Positions 24,632 to 34,367 of a stretch of DNA of 64,000 nucleotides are shown here, piece after piece. Source of the DNA: Gammaproteobacteria bacterium (GTDB lineage: Bacteria; Pseudomonadota; Gammaproteobacteria; GCA-001735895); assembly GCA_029862005.1 (NCBI GenBank), contig JAOTYD010000015.1, forward strand, positions 1 to 64,000, given 5' to 3'. Numbering within the stretch: the first letter of the stretch is position 1; every line of letters starts with the position of its first letter. A model generated the notes under the pieces. The model saw nothing but the letters and a program-made list of their open reading frames with translations, was not told the DNA's origin and searched no databases. The position numbers were made by a program, and so were the translations under genes.

Positions 24632-26797
24632 CTATCGACGCCAGATACGATTGACGACGTTCAGTCCACGCAATTTTTTCATAATGCGCGCCAGGTGGAT
24701 ACGATCTTTGACGGTAACCACGAACTCGATGGTCGAAATACGACCATCTTTCTCGGTGACGTTGACGTGCTCGATATTGGAGGACATGTTGGCAATTGTC
24801 GCCGCCAGTGTTGCGAGTACGCCGCGCTGATTGGCGACCTGCACGCGCATGTTGGCGAGGTACTCGCCTTCAACATGGTCCGACCACTGCACCGACAATT
24901 GCCGGTCGCCCTTGTTGCGTTCGGTCATATTCGGGCAGCTACGCTGGTGAATGACAATGCCTTTGCCGGATGACATGAATCCGGCTATCGCATCCCCCGG
25001 CACCGGTCGACAGCACTTGGCAAACGATACCACCATGCCCTCGGTACCCTTGATCGCAAGCGGCCTGCCTCGATCATCAAAGGCAGTAGCATCTTCCTCG
25101 ATGTCGTACATTGCCTTCGCGACCAGGCTCGAATTACGATTACCCAGGCCGATTTCGGCCAGTAGCTCCTTTTGATCGGACATGTGATACTGGTCCAGAA
25201 CCTTTTTCATCCGGGTCTTTGGAATCGCACTATCGCGTCCCTTGATCTGGCTGACTGACTGCTGTAACAAACGCTGCCCGAGTGAAATCGCCTCGGTTTT
25301 CTGTAAAGATTTCAGGAAATGCCGGATATTGGTGCGGGCCCTGGCGGTGCTTACAAAATCGAGCCAGCTCGGGTGCGGTCGGCTGGCCTGTGAGGTAATG
25401 ATCTCGACAGTCTGGCCATTGTATAACCTGCTGCTCAGCGGCGACATCTGGTGGTCGATTCGCGCGGCGACGCAGGTATTACCGACATCGGTATGTACCG
25501 CGTAGGCAAAATCGACAACGGTCGCCCCGCGCGGCAACTTCTTGATCGCGCCCTTGGGAGTGAATACGTAAACCTCGTCGGGAAACAAATCGACCTTGAC
25601 GCTTTCCAGGAATTCCTGTGAGCTACCGGACTTCTGCTGCATCTCGAGCAGATTTTTCAGCCATTCGAGTGCGCGTCCCTGGGGATTGGTGGAGTGATTT
25701 TCACCCTCCTTGTAAATCCAGTGTGCGGCAATCCCCGACTCGGCAAAGTGGTCCATTTCGACGGTGCGAATCTGCACCTCGATGGCGACACCATGCGGTC
25801 CAAACAGGCTGCTATGCAGCGACTGGTAACCATTCGTTTTGGGAATCGCAAGGTAATCCTTGAACTTGCCCGGTAACGGTTTGTAGAGGTTGTGCATGAC
25901 ACCGAGCACGCGATAACAATCGTCCACCGAATCGGTCATGATCCGGACCCCGAAGACGTCGGTGAGCTCCTTGAAGCTGAGCTTTTTCTCCTTCATCTTG
26001 CGATAAATGCTGTGGATGTTTTTCTGCCGATACTTGACGGTCGCGTTGATATTTGATTCCTTGAGTCTTTGCCGAATGGCCGCCTCGATGGTGTTGAATA
26101 TTTCCTTGCGATATCCCACCACTTCCTTGCAGGCGCTTTCCAGCGCCCGGTATCGCATCGGGTAGGCCGCCTTGATCGACAGATCAAGCAACTCGTGACG
26201 CATTTTAAAAATACCGAGACGATTTGCGATCGGGGCATAAATGTCCATAGTCTCGAAGGCGATGCGGCGGCGTTTGTCGGGGCGCATCGCATCGAGCGTG
26301 CGCATGTTATGCAAGCGGTCGGCGAGCTTGATAATGATGACGCGAATATCCTTGACCATCGCCAGCATCATCTTGCGAAAATTCTCCGCCTGTGCCTCGG
26401 CCTTGCTGCGGAAATCCATCTGCGCAAGCTTGCTGACTCCATCGACCAGTTCGGCAACTTCTTCACCAAACTGATCCGCCAGGTTTTCCTTTAAGGTGGG
26501 GGTGTCTTCGATAACGTCATGCAGGATCGCGGCGATAATACTTTTACTGTCCATGCGCATTTCCGCAAGAATGCGCGCGACCGCAACCGGGTGGCTGATG
26601 TAAGGTTCGCCCGACACTCGTCTTTGGCCCTCGTGAGCCGCAGCACCGACCAGGTAGGCGCTATAGATTTCCTCGACCTGGGCGGGTTCGAGGTAGGCTT
26701 CGAGTTCGCTGCAGAGCTCGGCGATTCGGGTTTCGGAATCGCTGGCGGTCGCATCTCCGGCAACGACTTCGAACAGATTGGCGTAATTCGCCCCCAT
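24632..26797 (-). CDS. spoT: Bifunctional (p)ppGpp synthetase/hydrolase SpoT
   Basis: It makes and degrades the alarmone (p)ppGpp. The 721-residue protein has an intact N-terminal hydrolase HD domain (HD at 93-94 in ILHDVIEDTPT, upstream SHPVAVARIL), the synthetase domain (about 240-350, with GVRIMTDSVDDCYRVLG and KTNGYQSLHSS), the TGS domain (VYVFTPKGAIKKLPRGATVVDFAYAVHTD), the zinc-finger-type region with KCCRPVPGD, and a C-terminal ACT domain. The intact HD marks SpoT rather than RelA. Position after rpoZ matches E. coli. Confidence 0.96.
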   Translation of the reverse strand: MGANYANLFEVVAGDATASDSETRIAELCSELEAYLEPAQVEEIYSAYLVGAAAHEGQRRVSGEPYISHPVAVARILAEMRMDSKSIIAAILHDVIEDTPTLKENLADQFGEEVAELVDGVSKLAQMDFRSKAEAQAENFRKMMLAMVKDIRVIIIKLADRLHNMRTLDAMRPDKRRRIAFETMDIYAPIANRLGIFKMRHELLDLSIKAAYPMRYRALESACKEVVGYRKEIFNTIEAAIRQRLKESNINATVKYRQKNIHSIYRKMKEKKLSFKELTDVFGVRIMTDSVDDCYRVLGVMHNLYKPLPGKFKDYLAIPKTNGYQSLHSSLFGPHGVAIEVQIRTVEMDHFAESGIAAHWIYKEGENHSTNPQGRALEWLKNLLEMQQKSGSSQEFLESVKVDLFPDEVYVFTPKGAIKKLPRGATVVDFAYAVHTDVGNTCVAARIDHQMSPLSSRLYNGQTVEIITSQASRPHPSWLDFVSTARARTNIRHFLKSLQKTEAISLGQRLLQQSVSQIKGRDSAIPKTRMKKVLDQYHMSDQKELLAEIGLGNRNSSLVAKAMYDIEEDATAFDDRGRPLAIKGTEGMVVSFAKCCRPVPGDAIAGFMSSGKGIVIHQRSCPNMTERNKGDRQLSVQWSDHVEGEYLANMRVQVANQRGVLATLAATIANMSSNIEHVNVTEKDGRISTIEFVVTVKDRIHLARIMKKLRGLNVVNRIWRR

Positions 26798-26927
26798 TAA
26801 CTTTCTATATAGACCTCTAGAACTTTATTAATGGGGTTTTATAACACATTTGCAAGACCTAAGCCCGCCCGGTACACGCCATAACCATGGCCTGCACTGG
26901 CAAAATTATGTGTTTAAAAAGAAGCGC

Positions 26928-27218
26928 TTACTCGTTTTCTTCTTGCGCGAGGCTGGCCTGGGCAATTTGTCGAATCAAGTCATCGTCGGTAGAAATTTTT
27001 TCGATCTCTGCCTTTGCTTCCATCTCGTCCATCGACGAGTCGTTAATCAGATTTTCAGCAATCTCGCGCAGTGCTATCACGGTGGGCTTATCATTTTCCG
27101 GTGGTACCAGCGGATCGGCGCCCTGTGAAATCTGGCGGGCGCGTCGCGCGGCCAGCAATACAAGGTCAAAACGATTTTCGACATGCTCGAGGCAGTCTTC
27201 TACGGTGATTCGCGCCAT
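26928..27218 (-). CDS. rpoZ: RNA polymerase omega subunit
   Basis: A 96-residue subunit that assists assembly of RNA polymerase and carries part of a ppGpp site. The N-terminus [20 protein letters not shown] and the helix [13 protein letters not shown] are characteristic. It lies between gmk and spoT, the usual arrangement that links GMP metabolism, the polymerase and ppGpp. Confidence 0.96.
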   Translation of the reverse strand: MARITVEDCLEHVENRFDLVLLAARRARQISQGADPLVPPENDKPTVIALREIAENLINDSSMDEMEAKAEIEKISTDDDLIRQIAQASLAQEENE

Positions 27219-27298
27219 GCGGTTAGCTCTCGGATCAAAAAGGGGCGCAATGATAGCGAAAAATTCAATAAATCTAAAGTGTTAATCGCATAAAGCGG

Positions 27299-27925
27299 CT
27301 AATCAATTTCGGGTGGAATCGAGTCCACCAGCGCCTTGTTTTTAAGCTTCTGAAGTGCCAGCGTCAAACCCTGGGTATGGATAATTGCGTCGAGATCGAA
27401 CAGGGCCTGTTCGAACTCGTCGTTAATCACCAGGTACTCGGCATCGTGGTAGTGGGACATTTCGCGATCCGCATCGCGCATCCGTCGTGCAATCGTGGTC
27501 TCATCATCGGTACCGCGATCGCGAAGCCGGCGTTCAAGCACCTCACGCGAAGGTGGCAGAATAAAAATACTGACCGTTTCCGGTATTTTTGCCTTGACCT
27601 GGCGAGCCCCCTGCCAGTCTATTTCCAGGATAACGTGTCGACCGCCGGCCAGCAGTGCATCGACCGATGCACGTGCGGTGCCGTAACAGTTATCGAACAC
27701 CCGCGCGTGTTCGAGAAACTCATCATTCGCGATCATTTGTTCGAATACTTCGAGGGAAACGAAGTGATAGGCCTGACCGTCGACTTCGCCCGGTCGTATC
27801 GCCCGCGTCGAATGTGACACGCACACTGCAATGGAATCGGCACGCTTTTCCAGCAGCGCCTTGACGAGGCTGGTTTTACCGGCGCCCGAAGGTGCCGAAA
27901 TGGTAAACAGGCAAGCAGTGTTCAA
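27299..27925 (-). CDS. gmk: Guanylate kinase
   Basis: It phosphorylates GMP to GDP with ATP. The 208-residue protein has the P-loop SAPSGAGKTSL (about 10-20), the GMP-binding block VSHSTRAIRPGEVDGQAYHFV, FLEHARVFDNCYGT, and the LID segment RRLRDRGTDDE. The start codon is TTG (27923-27925); no in-frame ATG close by would preserve the N-terminus. It is the first gene of the minus-strand run gmk-rpoZ-spoT-ridA-recG-moeA-moaE. Confidence 0.95.
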   Translation of the reverse strand: MNTACLFTISAPSGAGKTSLVKALLEKRADSIAVCVSHSTRAIRPGEVDGQAYHFVSLEVFEQMIANDEFLEHARVFDNCYGTARASVDALLAGGRHVILEIDWQGARQVKAKIPETVSIFILPPSREVLERRLRDRGTDDETTIARRMRDADREMSHYHDAEYLVINDEFEQALFDLDAIIHTQGLTLALQKLKNKALVDSIPPEID

Positions 27926-28253
27926 TGAAGATTCCGGGATTTGTCCAATACAGGTTGCGGCGGTCTATTGTAATGACAGATGCAACCGAGACCAAACCGA
28001 TTTCACGTTTGGTAAAAAATTACTTCTGATCTGGATTCCTGCCGGTATGTCAACAAATTGTAAAACCTGGTTGTAGCCTGCAGTTCCTGACCTAATGAAA
28101 TCGGCCCCGGCGCCGCTTCTTATCTTCTCCTGGATAAGGCCATCGGCCGCGGATAGTGAGATCCCGGATAATTCGCGCAAACTGAATCGATACTAATGAC
28201 AGCGGAACCGCAGACCAATAAACTGCTCTCGTCAAGATTTTGAATATCATCAA
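27926..28253. other. Divergent intergenic region between gmk and tcdA
   Basis: The 328 bp separate two divergent genes and should hold both promoters. I see no convincing -35/-10 pair, no RNA gene and no repeat. A 71-codon minus-strand frame inside has no recognisable similarity. Confidence 0.5.
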
Positions 28254-29072
28254 ATGCTGAGTGAAGATTACCTGCAGCGGTTTGCCGGCCTGGCGCGTGT
28301 TCTTGGCGAGGCTGCGCTCGAGCCGCTACAGCGGGCGCATTTCTGTATCGTCGGTATCGGCGGGGTCGGGTCCTGGGCTGCCGAGGCTTGCGCACGCTCG
28401 GGTATTGGTAATATCACGCTGATCGATCACGATGACATCGACATCAGCAATACCAACCGGCAACTGCACACTGTAACCGCAAGTGTCGGTCACTCCAAGG
28501 TTGAAACCTTGCGCCAGCGCATCATTGCAATAAACCCGGAATGCAATTGCACCGCGATCGACGATCTGGTCACCCGGGGCAATGTCGAAAAATTCAATTT
28601 TTCACAGTTCGATTACGTCATCGATGCAATCGACCATGTCAGTCACAAGCTGACACTGATGCATCACTGCCGCCGCAACAAGATTCGCTGCATCTCTACC
28701 GGCGGCGCTGGCGGCCTGCTCGATCCAACCAGTATCGTGGTCAAGGATTTAACCCAGAGTTTTAACGATCCCCTGCTCGCCAAGGTCCGCTCGACTTTAC
28801 GCCAGCAACTCGATTACAGCCGTAACCCGAAACGTCGCTACGCCATGGACTGCGTATTTTCGACCGAGCAGCCGCTCTACCCTGCTGCGAACGGCGAGGT
28901 CAGTTACGAGAAACCCGAGATGCCGGAACGCACCACGCTCGATTGTGCCACCGGGATCGGCTCTTTTGTCGGCGTCACCGCCTGCTTCGGCTTCACCGCC
29001 GCTGCACACGCCATTAATAAGTACCTAAAAGCCTCCAAATCCAAGAAAGAAAAGCCTGGTTCTGATATTTAG
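28254..29072 (+). CDS. tcdA: tRNA threonylcarbamoyladenosine dehydratase TcdA
   Basis: An E1-like enzyme that cyclises t6A37 to ct6A in ANN-decoding tRNAs (E. coli CsdL/YgdL). The 272-residue protein has the adenylate-binding loop GIGGVGSWAAEACARSGIG (about 33-51), followed by DHDDIDISNTNRQLH as in ThiF/MoeB proteins, VIDAIDHVSHK and a C-terminal membrane-associated-looking helix. It is transcribed towards hutU, with a palindromic element between the two stops. Confidence 0.94.
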   Translation: MLSEDYLQRFAGLARVLGEAALEPLQRAHFCIVGIGGVGSWAAEACARSGIGNITLIDHDDIDISNTNRQLHTVTASVGHSKVETLRQRIIAINPECNCTAIDDLVTRGNVEKFNFSQFDYVIDAIDHVSHKLTLMHHCRRNKIRCISTGGAGGLLDPTSIVVKDLTQSFNDPLLAKVRSTLRQQLDYSRNPKRRYAMDCVFSTEQPLYPAANGEVSYEKPEMPERTTLDCATGIGSFVGVTACFGFTAAAHAINKYLKASKSKKEKPGSDI

Positions 29073-29205
29073 CTAGACTGGGGGAGAATCTACACAAAAG
29101 TGTAGCGCGGCAGGGATGCCGCGCTCCAAGCGATTCCATGGATGGACCAACCGGCGCCTGCGCCGGTTGGGAGCGTCTTTTGTGTAGATTCTCCCCCGGG
29201 CTAGC
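29072..29205. repeat. Palindromic element with three nested hairpins between tcdA and hutU
   Basis: A perfect 21-bp inverted repeat (29080-29100 with 29177-29197; left arm begins gggggagaatctacacaaaa), extended by gctag/ctagc at the outer ends. Inside are two more hairpins: an 8-bp stem agcgcggc/gccgcgct (29104-29125) and a 10-bp stem ccaaccggcg/cgccggttgg (29147-29170), separated by a segment with tccatgga. It fills the convergent gap almost exactly. There is no T-tract on either strand. It looks like a cruciform-forming mobile or regulatory element that may also act as a bidirectional transcription block. Confidence 0.75.
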
Positions 29206-29229
29206 GAGCGGATCAGGCTAGTAATAGCC

Positions 29230-30903
29230 TTACAGCTCGATTGCGCCGAGATTCAACCCGTGCTCACGAGCGCACTCTTTAGCAATCTCATAGCCGGCAT
29301 CGGCGTGGCGCATGACGCCACTGGCGGGGTCATTCCACAGCACTCGCTTGATGCGCGCCTCCGCGGCATCGCTGCCGTCACAGCAGATCACCAGGCCCGC
29401 GTGCTGCGCGTACCCCATGCCGACACCACCGCCGTGATGAAAGGATACCCAGGTCGCACCGCCTGAAGTACTCAACAGCAGATTCAGCAGCGCCCAGTCG
29501 GAGACGGCGTCAGAACCATCCAGCATCGCCTCGGTTTCACGGTTGGGGCTCGCCACCGAACCCGAATCGAGATGATCACGGCCAATCACGACCGGGGCCT
29601 TGAGTTCGCCCGACCTGACCATGTCGTTAAACGCGACACCGAGGCGATCACGGTCACCCAGGCCAACCCAGCAGATGCGCGCCGGCAAGCCCTGGAAACT
29701 GATCCTGCTTTGCGCCATGTCGAGCCAGTTATGCAGGTGTGGATCGTCCGGAATCAATTCCTTGACCCTGGCGTCGGTCTTGTAGATGTCCTCCGGGTCC
29801 CCGGATAAGGCTACCCAGCGAAACGGACCGATGCCCTTGCAAAACAGCGGGCGGATATAAGCCGGTACAAATCCCGGAAAATCGAACGCGTTTTTAACGC
29901 CCTGGTTGAAAGCTTCCTGTCGAATATTGTTGCCATAGTCGACGGTGGCGATCCCCTGGGCGTGAAAATCGAGCATCGCCTGTACGTGCACCGCCATCGA
30001 TTTGCGCGCTTCGGCAGCCACCAGCTCCGGGTCGGTGGCGCGTTTCATTTCCCACTGCTCCATGCTCCACCCGATCGGCAGGTAACCATTCACCGGGTCG
30101 TGCGCCGAGGTCTGGTCGGTAACGATATCGGGCTTGACGCCGCGCCGGACCAGCTCGGGCAGAATTTCGCCCCCGTTGCCGAGCAAACCCACCGACAAAG
30201 CTTCCCCTTTGGCACAGGCGTCATCGATCATTTGCAGCGCTTCATCGAGTGACGCGGCTTTTTTATCGAGATACCTGGTGCGCAGCCGAAAATCGATACG
30301 TGCCTCGTCGCACTCGATGCAGAGAATGCTGTACCCCGCCATGGTCGCCGCCAACGGTTGCGCGCCTCCCATGCCGCCGAGACCCGAGGTCAGAATCCAT
30401 TTGCCGCTGGTGGCGCCGTCGAAATGCTGGCGGCCGGCTTCGACAAAAGTTTCGTAAGTTCCCTGCACGATCCCCTGGCTGCCAATGTAGATCCACGAGC
30501 CCGCAGTCATTTGTCCAAACATCATCAGACCCTTACGATCGAGTTCGTTGAAATGTTCCCAGTTGGCCCACGCCGGTACCAGGTTGGAGTTGGCGATTAG
30601 GACACGCGGTGCATCGATATGTGTCTTGAAAATCCCGACCGGCTTGCCCGACTGCACCAGCAGGCTCTCGTCGTCATTCAGTTCCCTCAGGCATTCAAGA
30701 ATCTTGTCGTAACATTCCCAGTTACGCGCGGCGCGGCCGATGCCTCCGTAAACGATCAGCTGCTCGGGTTTCTCGGCAACCTCGGGGTCGAGGTTATTCT
30801 GAATCATGCGGTAAGGTGCTTCGGTAAGCCAGCTCTTGCAGGTCAGTTCGCTACCGCGCGGTGCGCGAATTTTTCGGCTGTTGTCGGTTCGGTCTAAAGG
30901 CAT
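29230..30903 (-). CDS. hutU: Urocanate hydratase
   Basis: The second step of histidine breakdown: urocanate plus water to 4-imidazolone-5-propionate, using tightly bound NAD+ as an electrophile. The 557-residue product has the family length, the N-terminal [21 protein letters not shown], the Gly-rich NAD loop [18 protein letters not shown] and [14 protein letters not shown]. It is the last gene of hutI-hutC-hutU. Confidence 0.97.
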   Translation of the reverse strand: MPLDRTDNSRKIRAPRGSELTCKSWLTEAPYRMIQNNLDPEVAEKPEQLIVYGGIGRAARNWECYDKILECLRELNDDESLLVQSGKPVGIFKTHIDAPRVLIANSNLVPAWANWEHFNELDRKGLMMFGQMTAGSWIYIGSQGIVQGTYETFVEAGRQHFDGATSGKWILTSGLGGMGGAQPLAATMAGYSILCIECDEARIDFRLRTRYLDKKAASLDEALQMIDDACAKGEALSVGLLGNGGEILPELVRRGVKPDIVTDQTSAHDPVNGYLPIGWSMEQWEMKRATDPELVAAEARKSMAVHVQAMLDFHAQGIATVDYGNNIRQEAFNQGVKNAFDFPGFVPAYIRPLFCKGIGPFRWVALSGDPEDIYKTDARVKELIPDDPHLHNWLDMAQSRISFQGLPARICWVGLGDRDRLGVAFNDMVRSGELKAPVVIGRDHLDSGSVASPNRETEAMLDGSDAVSDWALLNLLLSTSGGATWVSFHHGGGVGMGYAQHAGLVICCDGSDAAEARIKRVLWNDPASGVMRHADAGYEIAKECAREHGLNLGAIEL

Positions 30904-30926
30904 TTTGATATCCTCATGTAAGGCTG

Positions 30927-31688
30927 CTAGCGCAGCTGGTATTCGGTCGTGGCATACCGCGCTGCGAGTTCGTAGCGGTCGCCGGGGTAAGTTAACCTCA
31001 CGTAGGTGACAACCTGGCCATTACTCCAGGTACGTCGAGTCAGTTGCAGGCAGGGTTCCCCGTTTTGCAACGCCAGCAGCTCGCGCACGGCCTGATCGGG
31101 AATCGCCGCGCGCACGCGATGCTCCATTTCATCGGGTTTGAACTGCTGTAACAGGTAGGCGGTGGCCGTCATAACGGTAAAGTCCTGATCGATGAACCCT
31201 GGCATGACCGCCGGGTTGACATAGCGCGATTCGAGCTGAATCGGCAGGCCATCCTGGTGGTGCACGGCACGCAGGTAATAGACCTGGCTACCCGTGGGCA
31301 ACTCCATCTGTGCAGCGACATCGGGTGATGCGCTAACAGCCTCGAGATCGAGCACCTGCGAACTGTGGCGTTTGCCATCCTGCGCGATTTCGAGCGCAAT
31401 ATCCTGCAACTCGATCAGGCTCGCGTGTCTCGGGGCCTCCGCGACAAACGAACCCAGCCCATGCACACGCTTGATCAGGCCCTGCTGGGTCAGTTCACGC
31501 AGGGCCCGGTTGATCGTCATTCGGCTCACGTCGAGCGCGGCCACGAGATCATTTTCCGAGGGCAGTTTTTGCCCCGCGACCCAGTCACCGCTTTCGATAC
31601 GCCGTTGAATGGTTTTCTTGATCTGTTGGTAAATAGGCTCGGGCGAAGCCTTGCTGATATCGTCGAAACTGTCCAGAATCGCATTCAT
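30927..31688 (-). CDS. hutC: Histidine utilisation repressor HutC (GntR family)
   Basis: A urocanate-responsive transcription repressor. The 253-residue protein has an N-terminal winged helix (about 15-85; [21 protein letters not shown], then [20 protein letters not shown]) and a C-terminal UTRA ligand domain (about 105-250). Its ATG overlaps the hutI stop (ATGA, 31685-31688), so it is made with the genes it controls. The 20-bp palindrome at 32932-32951 is the probable operator. Confidence 0.95.
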   Translation of the reverse strand: MNAILDSFDDISKASPEPIYQQIKKTIQRRIESGDWVAGQKLPSENDLVAALDVSRMTINRALRELTQQGLIKRVHGLGSFVAEAPRHASLIELQDIALEIAQDGKRHSSQVLDLEAVSASPDVAAQMELPTGSQVYYLRAVHHQDGLPIQLESRYVNPAVMPGFIDQDFTVMTATAYLLQQFKPDEMEHRVRAAIPDQAVRELLALQNGEPCLQLTRRTWSNGQVVTYVRLTYPGDRYELAARYATTEYQLR

Positions 31689-32914
31689 GCTGTCACCAGA
31701 CGGTTACGCTCGCGCCACTGGCCGGCCTGCATGACTGCGCGACAGGGATTCATGCCGACGCGGTAACTGAGTAACGCTGGTCGATCGACATCCCAGATCA
31801 CGATGTCGGCCTGCTTGCCGATTTCGAGCGAGCCGATCTCGCCTGCCATGCCCAGGGCCCGTGCCGCATTCAGGGTTACCCCGCGCAGGGCTTCAGCCGG
31901 GGTCAGTCGAAACAGGGTGCAAGCCATGTTCATAATCAGCAATAACGAATGCACCGGCGAGCTGCCCGGATTGGCATCGCTTGCCAGTGCAATCGGAACC
32001 CGTTGCTCGCGTAATGCAGCGATCGGGGGAAGCTGCTGTTCGCGCAGAAAATAAAATGCGCCCGGTAACAGGACGGCGACAGTTCCGGCCTGCACCAGGC
32101 TTGCCACATCGTCGCTGTTTAAATACTCGAGATGATCGACCGACAGCGCACCCAGGCCGGCAGCCATCGCGGCCCCACCCTGGGCGCTGAGTTGTTCGAC
32201 ATGCGCTTTAACCGGCAAGCCCAGTTCCTGTGCCCGCACCAGTACGCGCTCACCCTGCGCCACGCTGAACGCGACCGATTCGATGAAAACATCGACCGCA
32301 TCGACCAGACCCTCGGCATGGGCACGCGGCAGCATTTCATCGCAAACCAGCGCGATGTAGTCATCACTGCGTCCTTTAAATTCGGTCGGTAGCGAGTGGG
32401 CCCCGAGGAAAGTTTTGCGGATACGTAGCCCAAGCTCGGCTTCCAGCTGGCTGGCGACACGCAGCATCTTGATTTCCGTGTCGCCGTCAAGACCATAACC
32501 CGATTTGATTTCGAGCGTCGTCATACCCTCGTCCATCAGCTGCCGCACTCGCGGCAATGCCTGTTCAAAAAGTTCATCGGCGCTGGCGGCTCGAGTCGCC
32601 TTAACGGTCGAGGCAATACCGCCACCCGCAGCGGCGATATCGGCATAACTCGCACCCTCGAGACGTTGCTCGAATTCATCGGCACGATCGCCGCCATAAA
32701 CCACGTGTGTATGGCAATCCACCAATCCCGGGGTCAGCAGGCGGTTTTCGCAGTCGATAATCTCGCAATCAGAGGTTTCCGGGCATGCTGTCATCGGCCC
32801 CAGCCAGGCGATCTGGTCATCCGCGACCAGCAGTGCAGCGTCGTCACGCAGGCCGTAACCGGACTCATCATCGACACAGGCAAGGGTTGCATTGGTAAAC
32901 AAGGTTTGAGACAT
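31685..32914 (-). CDS. hutI: Imidazolonepropionase
   Basis: A zinc/iron amidohydrolase that opens 4-imidazolone-5-propionate to N-formimino-L-glutamate. The protein has the metal motif LTPGLVDCHTHVVYGGDR, then EIKSGYGLD and the C-terminal DANPGSSPV block. The chosen ATG (MSQTLFTNATLACVDD, 409 residues) gives the usual N-terminus. An in-frame ATG at 32926 would add four residues and lies only five bases from the operator. It heads the hutICU transcript. Confidence 0.95.
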   Translation of the reverse strand: MSQTLFTNATLACVDDESGYGLRDDAALLVADDQIAWLGPMTACPETSDCEIIDCENRLLTPGLVDCHTHVVYGGDRADEFEQRLEGASYADIAAAGGGIASTVKATRAASADELFEQALPRVRQLMDEGMTTLEIKSGYGLDGDTEIKMLRVASQLEAELGLRIRKTFLGAHSLPTEFKGRSDDYIALVCDEMLPRAHAEGLVDAVDVFIESVAFSVAQGERVLVRAQELGLPVKAHVEQLSAQGGAAMAAGLGALSVDHLEYLNSDDVASLVQAGTVAVLLPGAFYFLREQQLPPIAALREQRVPIALASDANPGSSPVHSLLLIMNMACTLFRLTPAEALRGVTLNAARALGMAGEIGSLEIGKQADIVIWDVDRPALLSYRVGMNPCRAVMQAGQWRERNRLVTA

Positions 32915-32931
32915 TAACGATATCATGCGCT

Positions 32932-32951
32932 ATACTTGTATATACAAGTAT
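32932..32951. promoter_or_regulatory. Perfect 20-bp palindrome, probable HutC operator
   Basis: The sequence atacttgtatatacaagtat is its own reverse complement over all 20 bases. The centre GTATATAC fits the GT-N-TA-N-AC consensus of the HutC subfamily of GntR regulators. It lies between the divergent hutI (start at 32914 or 32926) and hutF (32992), so one site could repress both transcripts until urocanate accumulates. Confidence 0.85.
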
Positions 32952-32991
32952 GTTACGTTGGTTGCTGCGTTTTTGCAAGGCGGGTTTGGAT

Positions 32992-34356
32992 ATGACAGGC
33001 AAGATCTGGGCTAACTCGGCGCTGCTGGCCAGCGGCTGGGCTGACTCGGTCGAAATTGGGATTGATGTGGATGGCAATATCGCATCGATTTCAGCGGATA
33101 CAGCCTATTTCGACGGTGACAAGGTCGAAATCCTGGTCCCGGCTATTCCAAACGTGCACTCGCATGCGCACCAGCGCGCCATGGCCGGCCTGGGTGAACG
33201 GGCAGGTGATACGCCCGACAGTTTCTGGACCTGGCGCCAGGTTATGTACCACTACCTGGAGCGCATCGAACCCGACCACCTGTTCCACATCGCGGCCCAA
33301 CTTTACCTCGAAATGCTCAAGGCCGGATACGGCTGCGTCGGTGAATTCCAGTACCTGCATCACGATCTCAACGGCAAGGCTTACGACAATCGTGCCGAAA
33401 TGAGCTTGCAGTGCCTGCAGGCGGCACGGCAGGTAGGCATCGGATTTACCGGGTTACCGGTACTGTATCGATATGGCGGTTTCGGTAGCGCGACCGCACT
33501 CGACGGGCAAAAACGGTTTCTGAACGACGCCGACGGGTTTAGCGAGATCGTGAAATCACTGCAGGCAGCGGTTGTCAGCGATGCGAATTGCACGGTTGGT
33601 ATCGCACCGCACTCGTTGCGCGCGATTAATCGCGAACTGCTGGACGAGGTTATCGCATCACTCGATGGTCTCGCCGCCATTCATGTACACGTCGCCGAGC
33701 AAACCAAAGAAGTCGACGATTGCTTTGAATGGTCCGGTCTGCGTCCGGTCGAGTGGCTGTTCGAAAACTTTAATATCGACAAAAACTGGTGCCTGATCCA
33801 TGCCACCCATATGAATGATCACGAAACCACAACCATGGCAAACAGTGGTTGTGTCGCCGGGCTGTGCCCGACTACCGAGGCCAACCTCGGTGACGGATAT
33901 TTCAACGCGCGCGAATATTTTTCACAGCAGGGTTGCTGGGCCATCGGATCCGACAGCCACATTTCGATTGATCCGGTGGAAGAACTGCGCTGGCTCGAGT
34001 ACGGCATGCGGCTGCAAACCGGCAGTCGCAATGTGCTGATATCTGACGCAACCGCCAACACCGGGCGTAACCTGTTCGATAGTGCACTCGAAGGCGGCGC
34101 CCGTGCCTGTGGTCGCGACATTGGCCGCCTCGCGGCGGGCAGTCGTGCCGATTTCGTGGTGCTGGATCACGATCACCCTCGCCTTTACGGGCGCACCAGG
34201 GACAACTTGATCGATAGCTGGATTTTTTCCGGTAATTCAAACCTGGTGCGTGATGTTTATATCGGCGGCAAAAAACTGATCGATCAGGGTCATCACGTCG
34301 ACGAAGAGAACATCGAAAATAACTACCGAACCGCACTTGATCAACTGGCAAACTGA
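32992..34356 (+). CDS. hutF: Formimidoylglutamate deiminase
   Basis: It hydrolyses N-formimino-L-glutamate to N-formyl-L-glutamate and ammonia, the branch used with HutG. The 454-residue amidohydrolase carries [19 protein letters not shown] (metal HxH), [17 protein letters not shown] and the final metal residue in [10 protein letters not shown]. The ATG at 32992 ([16 protein letters not shown]) fits the family; the frame is open back to 32950, but that would start inside the operator. It heads hutF-hutH-hutG. Confidence 0.95.
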   Translation: MTGKIWANSALLASGWADSVEIGIDVDGNIASISADTAYFDGDKVEILVPAIPNVHSHAHQRAMAGLGERAGDTPDSFWTWRQVMYHYLERIEPDHLFHIAAQLYLEMLKAGYGCVGEFQYLHHDLNGKAYDNRAEMSLQCLQAARQVGIGFTGLPVLYRYGGFGSATALDGQKRFLNDADGFSEIVKSLQAAVVSDANCTVGIAPHSLRAINRELLDEVIASLDGLAAIHVHVAEQTKEVDDCFEWSGLRPVEWLFENFNIDKNWCLIHATHMNDHETTTMANSGCVAGLCPTTEANLGDGYFNAREYFSQQGCWAIGSDSHISIDPVEELRWLEYGMRLQTGSRNVLISDATANTGRNLFDSALEGGARACGRDIGRLAAGSRADFVVLDHDHPRLYGRTRDNLIDSWIFSGNSNLVRDVYIGGKKLIDQGHHVDEENIENNYRTALDQLAN

Positions 34357-34367
34357 GGGCAAACGAA

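Noticed and set aside
27965..28180. 71-codon minus-strand frame between gmk and tcdA
   Set aside because: No Shine-Dalgarno, no recognisable similarity (not YicC, which often neighbours gmk), and it lies in the promoter region of both genes.
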